A DNA stretch of 64,000 nucleotides from Corella eumyota. Lineage: Eukaryota; Chordata; Ascidiacea; Phlebobranchia; Corellidae. The DNA lies in NCBI GenBank assembly GCA_963082875.1, contig OY720099.1, positions 9,920,001 to 9,984,000 on the forward strand, read 5' to 3'. The position numbers were made by a program, and so were the translations under genes. This document shows positions 1 to 14,075 of this stretch, one piece after another. Within the stretch, counting starts at the first letter, position 1. Each line of letters begins with the position of its first letter. The notes under the pieces were generated by a model that was given only the letters and a program-made list of their open reading frames with translations, was not told where the DNA came from and searched no databases.

Positions 1-1739
1 TCATCCTCATCATCCTCATCATCCTCATCATCCTCATCATCCTCATCATCTTCAACAATCTCACCATCCTCAACATTCGCAACTTTATCACCATCCTCAC
101 CATCCTCACCATCTTAACCATCCTCTCCATTCTCTCCCTCCTCCCCATCCTTACAATCCTCACCATCCTCACAATCCTCACCATCCCCACCATCCACACC
201 ATCCTCACCATCTTCACCATCCTCACCATCTTCACTATCCTCACCAACCTCACCGTCCTTACCGTCTTCATCACTCTCAGCATCCTCATCAACATCAAGA
301 TCCTTATTATTCTTATCATTTTTATCATCCTTATCAACATCATCATCCTTATCATCCACATTTTCCTTATCATCCTCATCATTCTCATCATCCTCATCAG
401 ACGCATCATCCTCATCATCCTCAACATCCTCACCATCCTCATTATCCTCACCATCCCCACCATCCTCACCATCCTCACCATCCTCACTATCCTCATCATC
501 CTCATCATCCACATCATCCTCATCATCCTCATCATCTTCATCATCCTCATCATCTTCAACAATCTCACTATCCTCAACATTTGCAACTTTATCACCATCC
601 TCACCATCCTTACCATCTTAACCACCTTCTCCATTCTCTCCCTCCGCTCCATCCTTACAATCCTCACCATCCTCACCATTCTCACCATCCTCACCATCCT
701 CACCATCTTCACCATCCTCACCATCCTCACAATCTTCACTATCCTCACCAACCTCACCGTCATCACCGTCCTTACCGTCTTCATCACCCTTAGCATTCTC
801 ATCAACATCATGATCCTTATCATCCTTATTATCTTCATCATCCTCATCATCCTCATCATCTTCATCATCCTCATCATCCTCAACATCTTCACCATTATCA
901 ACATTCTCATTATCCTCAGCATCCTCACCATTCTCAGTATCTTCACTTTCCTCACCATCTTCACTAACCTCACCAACCTCACCATTCTCATCATCCTCAT
1001 CATACTCATTATCTTCATCAACCTCAACATCCACACCGTTCCCAAAATCCTCACCATCCTTATCATCCTTACCATTCTCACCATCCTCACCATCCTCACC
1101 ATCCTCAACATCCTTATCATCCTCATCATTTTTATCATTCTCACTATCCTCATCAACCTCATCATCCACACCATTCCTAAAATCCTCACCATCCTTATCA
1201 TACTTACCATCCTCACCATCCTTACCATTCTCACCATTCTCACCATCCTTACCATCCTCACCATCCTCAACATCTTTACCATTCATATCATCCTCATCAT
1301 CTTCATCATCTTTATCATCCTTAACATCCTCATCATCCTCATCATCCTCATCATCCCCATTAACCTCATTATTCTTATCATCCTCATCATCCTTATCATC
1401 CTCATCATCTTCACCATCCTCACCAACCCTACCATCCTCACCATTCTCATATCTCAACTATCTTCACCATTCTCATTCTTACCAACCTTACCATCCTCAT
1501 CATCCTCATCATCTACATCAACCTCATCATCCTCACCATCCTCACCATCCTCACCATCGTCATCATCCTCACCATCCTCACCATCCTCACCATTCTCACC
1601 ATCCTCACCATCCTCACCATCCTCACCTTCCTCATCATCCTCACCAACCTAATCATCCTCACCATCCCCACCGTCTTCACCATCCTCATCATCCTCATCA
1701 TCCTTATCATTTTCATCATTTTTATCAACATCATCATCT

Positions 1740-1842
1740 TTATCAACATCATCATCCTTATCATCCACATTTTCCTTATCATCCTCATCATCCTCATCAG
1801 CCTCAATTAAGGATGATGATGTTGATATGGATGATATCATCC
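1740..1842. repeat. Inverted cassette 1 (hairpin-forming microinversion)
   Basis: The upstream arm TTATCAACATCATCATCCTT at 1,740-1,759 is answered by its reverse complement at 1,809-1,828, with one mismatch at the end, across a 49-bp spacer. The cassette closes on the palindromic core GGATGATATCATCC at 1,829-1,842. About 30 bp here are in G-rich orientation inside a C-rich array. Confidence 0.9.
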
Positions 1843-2657
1843 TCATCATTTTCAACATCCTCATCATCCTCACCATCCTTTCCGTCATCACCATCCTCAT
1901 CATCCTCATCATCCACATCATCCTCATCATCCTCATAATCCTCATCATCTTTATCATCCTCATCATTTTTATCAACCTCATCATCTTCATCATCCTCATC
2001 ATCCTCAACATCTTCACCATTATCAACATTCTCACTATCCTCAGCATACTCACCATTCTCACTATCTACACTATCCTCACCAACTTCACAATCCTCACCA
2101 TCCTCACCATTCTCATCATCCTCATCATCCTCACTATCCTCATCAACCTCAATATCCACACCATTCTCAAAATCCTCACCATCCTTATCATCCTTACCAT
2201 CCTCATTATCCTCACCATTCTCACCTTCCTTACCATCCTCACCATCCTCAACATCCTTACCATTCTTATCATCCTTATCATCTTCAACATCCTTATCATC
2301 CTCATCATCCTCATCATCCTCATCATCCCCATTAACCTCATCATTCTCATCATCCTCATCATCTTCACAATCCTCACCACCCCCACCATCCTCACCATTT
2401 TCACATCCCAACCATCTACACCATACTCATTCTTACCATTCTTGCCATCCTCATCATCCTCATCATCATCATCAACCTCATCATCCTCACCATCATCACC
2501 ATCCTCACCATCCTCACCATTCTCACCATCCTCACCATCCTTACCTTCCTCACCATCCTCACCAACCTCATCATCCTCACCATCCCCACCGCCTTCACCA
2601 TCCTCATCACCCTCATCATTTTTATCATCCTCATCATCCTTATCATTTTCATCATCC

Positions 2658-2779
2658 TTATCAACATCATCATCCGTATCAACATCATCAACCTTATCAT
2701 CCACATTTTCCTTATCATCCTCATCATCCTCATCAGCATCAATTAAGGATGATGATGTTGATAAGGATGATATCATCCT
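2658..2779. repeat. Inverted cassette 2
   Basis: The inverted segment AAGGATGATGATGTTGATAA is at 2,745-2,764. Its best upstream partner is at 2,658-2,677 (one mismatch), leaving a 67-bp spacer where most copies have 49 bp. A nearer but less perfect partner follows at about 2,677. The palindrome AGGATGATATCATCCT is at 2,764-2,779. Confidence 0.85.
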
Positions 2780-3029
2780 CATCATTTTCAACATCCCCAC
2801 CATCCTCACCATTCGTAACTTTATCACCATTCTCACCATTCTCACCATCCTCACCATGCTTACCGTCATCACCATCCTCATCATCCTAATCATCCTCATA
2901 ATCCTCATCATCCTTATCATCCTCATCATTTTTATCATCTTTATCATCCTAATCATCTTCATCATTTTCATCATCCTCATCATCCTCATCATCCTCATCA
3001 TCCTCATCATCCTCATCATCCTCATTATC

Positions 3030-5100
3030 CTCACCATCCTAACCATCCTCACCACATTCTCCATCCTTATAATCCTCACCATCCTCACCATCCTCACCAT
3101 CCTCACCATTCTCATGATCTTCATCATCCTCTTCATCCTCAACATCCTCATCATCCTTAACATCATCACCATCCTCACCATCCTCACCATCCTTACCATC
3201 ATTACCATCATCACCATCCTCACGATCTTCACCATCCTCACCGTCCTCTCCCTGCGCACCATCCTCTTCATCTTCATCATCCTCATCATCCTTATCATCC
3301 TCAACATTTTCATCATCCACACCATCTTTACAATCCTCACCATCCTCGCCATCCTCACCATCTTCACCATCCTTTCCATTCTCTCCATCTTCACCATCCT
3401 CACCGACCTCACCGTCCACACCATCCTCACCATCCTCACCATCCTCACCATTCTCTCCATCCTCACCCACCTCACCGTCCTCACCGTCTACACCATCCTC
3501 ACCATCTTCACCGACTTCACCATCCTCACCATTATTACCATCCTGACCATCCCCACCGTCTTCACCATCCTCACCATCCTCACCATCCTCACCATCTTCA
3601 CCATCCTCACCAACCTCACCATCCTCACCATCCTTATCATCCTTATCACTCTCATCATCCTCATCATCCTCATCATCCTCATCTTCCTTATTATTCTCAT
3701 CATCCTCATCATCCTCATCATCCTTATCATCCTCATCATTCTTATCATCCACACCATCCTCACCATTATCTCCATTATTTCCATTCTCTTCATTCTCTTT
3801 ATACTTACAATCTTTAGCATCCTCATCATCTTCATTATCATCATCATTCTTACCATCCTCACCATCCTCACTATCTTGACCATCCTCACGATCCTCACCA
3901 TCTTCACTATCCTCACCATCCTCACCATCCTCACCAACCTTACCATCCTCACCATTATCACTATCTTGACCATACCCATCGTCTTCACCATCCTCATCAT
4001 CTTGATCATCCTTATCATCCACATTATCCTCATCATCCTCATCATCCTCATCATCCTCATTATCCTCATCATTCTCATTATCCTCAACATCCACACCATC
4101 CTCACCATCCTCACCATCCCCACCAACCGCACAATCCTCACTATCCTCAGCATCTTCACCAACATCACCATCCTCACCATCCTCATCATCCTCATCATCC
4201 TCAACATCCTCACCATCCTTATCATCTTCATCATATTCACCATCCTTACGATCTTCACCATCCTCACCGTCCTCTCCTTCCGCACCATCTTTTTCATCCT
4301 TATTATCCTCATCATCCTTATCATCCTCAACATTTTCACCATCCTCACCATCCTCACAATCCTCACCATCTTCACCATCCTCTTCATTCTCTCCATCCTC
4401 ACCATCCACACCGTCCTCACCCACCACAACATCCTCACCATCCTCACCATCCTCACAATCCTCACCATTCTCATTATCCTCATCATCCTCACCATCCTTA
4501 CTATCTTCATCATTCTCACGATTATCACCATGCTCTCCATCCTCCATATTCTCTCCATCCTCACCATCCTCACCATCCTCTCCATCCTCACCATCCTCAC
4601 CGTCATCACCATCCTCATCATCCTCATAATCCTCATCATCCTTATCATCCTCATCATCCATATCATCCTCATCATCCTCATCATCTTCGCTATCCTCATC
4701 ATCCTTATCATCCTCATCATCCTCATCATCCTCATCGTCCTCATCATCCTCACCATTCTCACCATCCTTACCATCCTCATCATATTCTCCATCTTTACAA
4801 TCCTTACCATCCTCACTATCCTCACCATCCTCACCATTCTCACCATCCTCAACATCCTCACCATACTCACTTTTATCACTATCCTCACCATCCTCACCAT
4901 CCTCACAATTCTCACCAACCTTACCAACTTTATCATCCTCACCATCTTCACCATTCTCAACATTCTCACCATTCTCACCATCCTCACCATCTTCACCATT
5001 TTCACCATTCTCACCATCTTCATCTTTCTCATCATCCTCATCATCATCATAATCCTTACCATCCTCACCATCCTCACCATCCTCACCATCCTCACCATCC
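3030..5100 (-). repeat. C-type subfamily block in the left arm
   Basis: Diagnostic variants here are rare elsewhere in the left arm. They are CATTCTCTTCATTCTCTTTA (near 3,780), CATCTTGATCATCCTTATC (near 3,995), CTCCCTGCGCACC (near 3,250), and several ACGATCTTCACC or ACGATCCTCACC units. The same variants recur in reverse complement in the right arm between about 34 and 43 kb. This block is therefore the left-arm relative of that region. Translation on the minus strand gives a long Asp-Glu-Gly frame, but the frame is a by-product of the repeat. Confidence 0.7.
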
Positions 5101-8100
5101 TCACTATTCTCAATATCCTCACCATCCTTACAAACCTCACCGTCATCACCGTCCTCACCGTCCTCATCATCCTCATCATCCTCATTATCCTCATCTTCTT
5201 CATCATCCTCATCATCCGCAACATTTTCACCAAACTCACCATTATCAACATTCTCACTATCCTCAGCATCCTCACCATTCCCACTATCTTCACTATCCTC
5301 ACCATCTTCACAATTCTCACCATTCTCACCATTCTCATCATCCACATCATCCTCATTATCCTCATCAACCTCAAAATCCACACCATTTCCAAAATCCTCC
5401 CCATCCTTATCATCCTTACAATCCTCACCATCCTCACCATTCTCACCATCCTTACCATCTTCACCATCCTCAACATCTTTACAATTCTTACCATCCTCAT
5501 CATCTTCAACATCCTTATCATCCTCATCATCCTCATCATCTCCATTAACCTCATCATCCTCATCATCATCATCCTCATCATCCTCATCATCCTCATCATC
5601 CTCATCATCTTCAACATTCCCACCATTCTCACCATCCTCACCATCCGCCCCATCCTCACTATCTTCATCATCCTCATCATCCACATCATCCCCATCATCC
5701 TCATCATCTTCAACAATCTCACCATCCTCAACATTCGCAACTTTATCACCATCCTCACCATCCTCACCATCCTCACCATCTTAACCATCCGTTCCATTCT
5801 CTCCCTCCTCTCCATCCTTACAATCCTCACCATCCTCTCTATCCTCACCATCCTCACCATCCTTACCATCCTCACCATCCTCACCATCTTCACCATCCTC
5901 ACCATCCTAACCATCCTCACCATCCTCACCATCCTCACCATCCTCACCAACCTCACCGTCATCACCGTCCTTACCGTCCTCATCACCCTCAGCATCCTCA
6001 TTAACATCATGATCCTTATCATCCTTATTATCTTCATCATCCTCATAATCTTCATCATCCTCATCATCCTCAACATCTTCACCATTATCAACATTCTCAC
6101 TATCCTCAGCATCCTCACCATTCTCACTATCTTCACTATCCTCACCATCTTCACAATCCTCACCATCCTCACCATTCTCATCATCCTCATCATACTCATT
6201 ATCCTCATCAACCTCAACATCCACACCATTCCCAAAATCCTCACTATCCTTATCATCCTTCCCATCCTCACCATCCTCACCATCCTCACCATCCTCAACA
6301 TCTTCACCAAACTCACCATTATCAACATTCTCACTGTCCCCAGCATTCTCACCATTCTCACTATCTTCACTATCCTCACCATCTTCACAATCCTCACCAT
6401 CCTCACCGATCTCATCATCCGCATCATCCTCATTATCCTCATCAACCTCAACATCCACACCATTTCCAAAATCCTCACCATCCTTACCATCCTTACCATC
6501 CTCACCATCCTCACCATTCTCACCATCCTTACTATCCTCACCATCCTCAACATCCTTACCATTCTTATCATCCTCAACATCTTCAACATCCTTATTATCC
6601 TCATCATCCTCATCATCCCCATTAACCTCATCATCCTCATCATCTTCACCATTCTCACATCCCAACCCTCTTCACCATTCTCATTCTTATTATCCTTACC
6701 ATCTTCATCATCCTCATCATCTTCATTAACCTCATCATCCTCACCATCCTTCCCATCCTTACCATCCTCACCATTCTCAACATCCTCACCATCCTCACCT
6801 TTCTCACCATCCTCACCAACCTCATCATCCTCACCATCCCCCTCGTCTTCACCATCATCATCATCCATATCATCCTCATCATCCTCATCATCCTTATCAT
6901 TTTTATCATCCTTATCAACATCATCATCCTTATCATCCACATTTTCCTTATCATCCTCATAATCCTCATCAGACGCATCATCCTTATCATCCTTAACATC
7001 CTCACCATCCTCACCATCCTCACCATCCTCACTATCCTCATCATCCTCATCATCCACATCATCCTCATCATCCTCATCATCCTCATCATCCTCATCATCC
7101 TCATCATCTTCAACAATCTCACAATCCTCAACATTCGCAACTTTATCACCATCCTCACCATCCTCACCATCTTAACCATCCTCTCCATTCTCTCCCTCCT
7201 CCCCATCCTTACAATCCTCACCATCCTCACAATCCTCACCATCCTCACCATCCACACCATCCTCACCATCTTCACCATCCTCACCATCTTCACCATCTTC
7301 ACTATCCTCACCAACCTCACCGTCCTTACCGTCTTCATTTCCCTCGGCATCCTCATCAACATCATGATCCTTATCATCCTTATCATTTTTATCATCCTTA
7401 TCAACATCATCATCCTTATCATCCACATTTTCCTTATCATCCTCATCATCCTCATCAGACGCATCATCCTCATTATCCTTAACATCCTCACCATCCTCAC
7501 CATCCTCACCATCCCCACCATCCTCACCATTCTCACCATCCTCACTATCCTCATCATCCTCATCATCCACATCATCCTCATCATCCTCATCATCTTCATC
7601 ATCCTCATCATCTTCAACAATCTCACCATCCTCAACATTCGCAACTTTATCACCATCCTCACCATCCTCAACATTTTAACCACCTTCTCCATTCTCTCCC
7701 TCCGCTCCATCCTTACAATCCTCACCATCCTCACCATCTTCACCATCCTCACCATCCTCACCATCTTCACCATCCTCACCATCCTCACCATCTTCACTAT
7801 CCTCACCAACCTTACCGTCATCACCGTCCTTACCGTCTTCATCACCCTCAGCATCCTCATCAACATCATGATCCTTATCATCTTTATTATCTTCATCATC
7901 CTCATCATCTTCATCATCCTCATCATCCTCAACATCTTCACCATTATCAACATTCTCACTATCCTCAGCATCCTCACCATTCTCAGTATCTTCACTTTCC
8001 TCACCATCTTCACAATCCTCACCAACCTCACCATTCTCATCATCCTCATCATACTCACCATCCTCACCATCTTAACCATCTTCTCCATTCTCTTCCTCCT

Positions 8101-10140
8101 CTCCATCCTTAGAATCCTCACCATCCTCACCATCTTCACCATCCTCACCATCCTCACCATCCTCACCATCCTCACCATCCTCACCATCTTCACCATCCTC
8201 ACCATCCTCACCATCTTCACTATCCTCACCAACCTCACCGTCATCACCGTCTTTACCGTCCTCATCACCCTCAGCATCCTCATCAACATCATGATCCTTA
8301 TCATTCTTACTATCTTCATCACCCTCATCATCTTCATCATCCTCATCATCCTCAACATCTTCACCATTATCAATATTCTCACTATCCTCAGCATCCTCAC
8401 CATTCTCACTATCTTCACTTTCCTCACCATCTTCACAATCCTCACCATTCTCATCATCCTCATCATACTCATTATCCTCATCAACCTCAACATCCACACC
8501 GTTCCCAAAATCCTCACCATCCTTATCATCCTTACCATTTTCACCATCCTCACCATCCTCACCATCCTCAACATCCTTACCTGTCTTATCATCCTAATCA
8601 TCTTCATTGTCCTTATCATCCTCATCATCCCCATTAACCTCATCATCCTCACCATCCTCAACATCTTCATCAAACTCACCATTATCAACATTCTCACTAT
8701 CCCCAGCATCCTCACCATTCTCACTATCTTTTCTATTTTCACCATCTTCACAATCCTCACCATCCTCACCAATCTCATCATTCGCATCATCCTCATTATC
8801 CTCATCAACCTCAACATCCACACCATTTCCAAAATCCTCACCATTCTAACCATCCTCACCAACCCCACCATTCTCACCATCCTTACCATCCTCACCATCC
8901 TCAACATCTTTACCATTCTTATCATCCACATCATCTTCAACATCCTTATTATCTTTATCATCCTCATCATCCCCATTAACCTCATCATCCTCATCATCTT
9001 CACCATTCTCACATCCCAACCATCTTCACCATTCTCATTCTTATCATCCTTACCATCCTCATCATCCTCATCATCTTCATTAACCTCATCATCCTCACCA
9101 TCCTCCCCATCCTCACCTTCCTCACCATTCTCACCATCCTCACCATCCTCACCTTCCTCACCATCCTCACCAACCTCATCATCCTCACCATCCCCACCGT
9201 CTTCACGATCATCATCATCATTATTATCCTCATCATCCTTATCATTTTTATCATCCTTATCAACATCATCATCCTTATCATCCACATTTTCCTTATCATC
9301 CTCATCAGACGCATCATCCTCATCATCCTCAACATCCTCACCATCCTCACCATCCTCACCATCCCCACCATCCTCACCATCCTCACCATTCTCACTATCC
9401 TCATCATCCTCATCATCCATATCATCCTTATCATCCTCATCATCCTCATCATCTTCAACAATCTCACCATCCTCAACATTCGCAACTTTATCACCATCCT
9501 CACCATCCCCACCATCTTAACCATCCTCTCCATTCTCTCCCTCCTCTCCATCCTTACAATCCTCACCATCCTCACCATCCTCACCATCCTCACTATCCTC
9601 ACCATCCTCACCATCCTCACCATCCTCACCATCCTCACTATCCTCACCATCCTCACCATCCTCACCATCCTCACCATCCTCACCATCCTCACCAACCTCA
9701 CCATCTTCACCATCTTCACCATCCTCACCATCCTCACCATCTTCACTATCCTCACCAACCTCACCGTCATCACCTTCCTTACCGTCCTCATCACCCTCAG
9801 CATCCTCATCAACATCATGATCCTTATCATCCTTATTATCTTCATCATCCTCATCATCTTCATCATCCTCATCATCCTCAACATCTTCACCATTTTCAAC
9901 ATTCTCACTATCCTCAGCATCCTCACCATTCTCACTATCTTCACTTTCCTCACCATCTTCACAATCCTCACCATCCTCACCATTCTCATCATCCTCATCA
10001 TACTCATTATCCTTATCAACCTCAACATCCACACCGTTCCCAAAATCCTCACCATCCTTATCATCCTTACCATTTTCACCATCCTCACCACCCTCACCAT
10101 CTTTAACATCCTTACCATTCTTATCATCCTAATCATCGTT
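5100..10140 (-). repeat. A-type units with CATGATCC and TTCGCAAC landmarks
   Basis: Units here carry CATGATCC variants near 6,009, 7,364, 7,867, 8,290 and 9,817, TTCGCAACTTTATC near 5,735, 7,135, 7,637 and 9,480, and the phase-slip landmark at 6,655 and 9,008. A CAGACGCATCATCC variant near 6,970, 7,458 and 9,308 occupies the place that other units fill with an inverted cassette. The stretch 6,370-6,915 is the best left-arm match I found, in reverse complement, to the first 600 bp of the right arm. No gene is visible. Confidence 0.7.
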
Positions 10141-11830
10141 TATTGTCCTTATCATCCACATCATCCTCATCATCCCCATTAATCTCATCATCCTCAACAT
10201 CCTCATCAAACTCACCAAAATCATCATTCTCACTATCCTCAGCATCCTCACCATTCCCACTATCTTCACTATTCTCACCATCTTCACAATCCTCACCATC
10301 CTCACCATTCTTATCATCCTCATTATCTTCATCAATTTCAACATCCACACCATTCCCAAAATCCTCACCATCCTTATCATCCTTATCATCCTCACCATCC
10401 TCACCATTCTCACCATCCTTACTATCTTCACCATATTCTCCATCTTTACAATCTTTACCATCCTCACCATCCTCACTATCCTCACCATCCTCACCATCCT
10501 CACCATCCTTACCATCCTCACCATCCTCACCATCCTCACCATCCTCACCATCCTCACTATCCTCAGAATCCTCACCTTTATCACTATCCTCACTATCCTC
10601 ACCATCCTCACAATTCTCACCATCCTAACCATCCTCACCAACTTCATTATCCTCACCATCTATACCATCCTCAACATTCTCAACATCCTCACCATCTTCA
10701 ACATCCTCACCATCCTTACCATCCACACCATCCTCACCATCCTCACTATCCTCACTATCCTTACCATCTTCACCAACCTCACCGTCATCACCGTCCTCAC
10801 CGTCCTCATCATACTCAACATCCTCATCAACATCATCATCCTTATTATCCTCATCATTCTCATCATCATCATCATCTTCATCATCCTCATCAACCTCAAC
10901 ATCTTCTCCAAACTCACCATCATCAACATTCTCACTATCCTCAGCATCTTCACCATTCTCACTTTCTTCGCTATCTTCACCATCGTAACAATCCTCACCA
11001 TCCTCACCATTCTCATCATCCTCATCATTCTCATTATCCTCATCAACCTCATCATCCACACCATTCCCAAAATCCTCGCCATCCTTAACATCCTTACAAT
11101 CCTCACCATCCTCACCATTCTCACCATCTTTACCATCTTCACCATCCTTAACATCCTTTTCATTCTTATCATCCTCATCATCTTCAACATCCATATCATC
11201 CTCATCATCCTCATCATCCCCATTAACCTTATCATCCTCATCATCCTCATTATCCTCATCATTTTCACCATCCTCACCATCCCCACCATCCTCACCATTT
11301 TCACATCCCAACCATCTTCACCATTCTCATTTTTATCATTCTCACCATCCTCATCATCCTCATCATCTTCATCAACCTCATCATCCTCACCATTTTTACC
11401 ATCCTCACCATCCTTACTTTCTTCACCATCTTCACCAACCTCACCAACCTCATCATCCTCACCATCCCCATTGTCTTCACCATCCTCATCATCCTCATCA
11501 GCCTCATCATTCTTATCATTTTTATCATCCTTATCAAAATCATCATCCTTACCATCCACATTTTCCTTATCATCTTCATCATCCTCATCATCCTCATCAG
11601 CCTCATCATCCTCATCATCCTCAACATCCTCACCATCCTCACCATCCGCAACATCCTCACTATCTTCATCCTCCTCATTATCCACATCATCCTCATCATC
11701 CTCACCATCTTCAACATTCTCACTATCCTCACCATTCGCAACTTTATCACCATCCTCACAATCCTCACCATCTTCTCCATTCTTTCCATCCTCACCATCC
11801 TCACCGTCCTCATCATTCTCACCATTCTCA
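10140..11830 (-). repeat. A-type units preceding the 2,246-bp duplication
   Basis: Degenerate nonamers continue without a gene. The landmark CACATCCCAACC is at 11,303. A variant block near 10,940-10,990 (CTCACTTTCTTCGCTATC followed by CATCGTAAC) recurs near 20,290, 25,130 and 29,480. That recurrence shows the same higher-order unit was reused several times across this arm. Confidence 0.65.
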
Positions 11831-14075
11831 CCATTCTCACCATTCTCATCATCCTCATCATCCTCACCAACCTCACCATTCTTACTATCTTCACCATTCT
11901 CAGCATTATCACCATGCCCTCCATACTCCCTATTCTCTCCATCTTCACCATCCTCTCCATCTTCACCATCCTTACCGTCATCACCATTCTCATCATCCTC
12001 ACTATCCTCACCATCTTTACAATCCTCATCATCCTTATCATCCTCATCATTTTTATCATCCTCACTATCCTCATCAACCTCAACATCCACACCATTCCTA
12101 AAATCCTCACTATCCTTATCATACTTACCATCCTCACCATCCTCACCATTCTCACCATCCTTACCATTATCACCATCCTCAACATCCTTACCAATCTTAT
12201 CATCCTCATCATCTTCATCATCCTTATCATCTTCATCATCCTCATCATCCCCATTAACCTCATCATTCTCATCATCCTCATCATCCTCATCATCTTCACC
12301 ATCCTCACCATCCCCACCATCCTCACCATTCTCACATCCCAACAATCTTCACCATTCTCATTCCTACCATCCTTAGCATCCTCATCATTCTCATCATCTT
12401 CATCAACCTCATCATCCTCACCATCCTCACCATCCCCACTATTCTCACCATTCTCACCATCCTCACCATCCTCACCTTCCTCACCAACCTCACCAACCTC
12501 ATAATCCTCACCATCCCCACCGTCTTCACCATCCTCATCATCCTTATCATTTTTATCATTCTTATCAACATCATCATCTTTATCAACATCATCATCCTTA
12601 TCATCCACATTTTCCTGATCATCCTCATCATCCTCATCAGCCTCAATTAAGGATGATGATGTTGATAATGATGATATCATCCTCATCATTTTTAACATCC
12701 TCACCATTCGCAACTTTATCGCCATCCCCACCATCCTCACCATCCCTACCGTTATCACCATCCTCATCATCCTCATCATCCTCATCATCCTCATCATCCT
12801 CATCATCCTCATTATCCTCATCATCCTTATAATCCTTATCATCCATATCATCCTCATCATTTTTATCATCTTTATCATCCTCATCATCCTCAACATCTTC
12901 ACCATTATCAACATTCTCACTATCCTCATCATCCTCACCATTCTCACTATCTTCACTATCCTCACCATCTTCACAATCTTCACCATCCTCACCATTCACA
13001 TCATCCTTATTATCCTCATCAACCTCATCATCCACACTATTCCCAAAATCCTCACCATCCTTATCATCCTTACCATCCTCACTATCCTCACCATCCTCAC
13101 CATCCTCACCATTCTCACCATCCTTACCATCCTCACCATCCTCACCATCCTCAACATCATTACCATTCTTATTATCCTCATCATCTTCATCATCCTTATA
13201 ATCCTCATCATCCTCATCATCTTTATCATCCTTATCATCTTCACCATTTTTAACATCCTCACCACCCCCACCATTCTCACATCCCAAACATCTTTACCAT
13301 TCTCATTCTTACCATCCTTACTATCCTCATCATCTTCATCAACCTCATCATCCTTACCATTATCACCATGCTCTCCATCCCTCCTATTCTCTTCATCCTC
13401 ACCAACCTCACCATCCTATCTATCCTCACCAACCTCACCGTTATCACCATCTTCGTCATCCTCATCATCCTCATAATCCTCATCATCCTTATCATCCTCA
13501 TAATCCATATCATTTTCATCATCCTCATCATCTTCATCATCCTCATCATCCGTATCATCCTCATCATCCTCATCATCTTCACCATCCTCACCATCCTTAC
13601 CATCCTCACCATATTCTCCACCCTTACAATCCTTACCATCCTCACCATCCTCACGTTTATCACTATCCTCACTATCCTCACAATCCTCACCATCCTCACA
13701 ATTCTCACCATCCTAACCATCGTCACCTTCTTCATCATCCTCACCATCCTTACCATTCTCAACATCCTCAACATGCTCACCATCCTCACCATCCTCACCA
13801 TCCTCACCATCCTTACCATCCGCACCATCCTCACCATCCTCACGATCCTCACCATCCTCACCAACCTCACCGTCATCACCGTCTTTACCGTCCTCATCAT
13901 CTTCATCATCCTCAACAACATCATCATCCTAATCATCCTTCTTATCCTCATCAACCTCATCATCCTCATCATCTTCATCATACCCATCATCCTCAACATT
14001 TTCACCAAACTCACCATAATCATCATTCTCACTATCCTCAGCATCCTCACCATTCCCACTATCTTCACTATTCTC
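11830..14075 (-). repeat. Copy 1 of a 2,246-bp tandem duplication
   Basis: Landmarks here recur exactly 2,246 bp downstream. They are ATGCCCTCCATACTCCC at 11,914 and 14,160, the CACATCCC phase-slip at 12,332 and 14,578, the inverted cassette at 12,580 and 14,826, and ATGCTCTCCATCC at 13,368 and 15,614. Similarity to the second copy starts near 11,830 and ends near 14,075, so the copies abut head to tail. The join falls in a run of CACCATTCT units, where microhomology could have promoted unequal exchange. Confidence 0.85.
12580..12682. repeat. Inverted cassette 3
   Basis: Perfect 20-bp arms lie at 12,580-12,599 and 12,649-12,668 with a 49-bp spacer. The core palindrome is shortened to GATGATATCATC at 12,670-12,681 by local variants. 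This cassette lies inside copy 1 of the 2,246-bp duplication. Confidence 0.92.

Larger units (their letters stand above)
1..3030 (-). repeat. A-type higher-order units, left edge
   Basis: This stretch carries the A-type landmarks. They are TTCGCAACTTTATCACC (near 75 and 575), CATGATCCTTATC (near 810), CCACATTTTCC preceded by CATCATCCTTATC (near 345-365, 1,750-1,770 and 2,690-2,710), and the phase-slip landmark CACATCCCAACC (2,403). It also holds the first two inverted cassettes. The landmark order is similar between units but unit length varies, so the edge has been rearranged repeatedly. Nothing here looks coding. Confidence 0.75.

Noticed and set aside
3039-5684. 881-codon Asp/Glu/Gly/Asn acidic frame as a secreted or biomineralisation-type acidic protein
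   Set aside because: The composition is simply GAT, GAG and GGT codons. Stops (TAG from GAG, TAA islands) interrupt this frame across the array and were copied along with the units. No signal peptide, cysteine pattern or intron structure is visible.
1827-6962. 1,711-codon + strand open frame starting in the first inverted cassette
   Set aside because: It drifts between Ile-Leu-Thr and Ser-Pro translations where the nonamer register slips, so it is a mosaic of frames and not a maintained protein.
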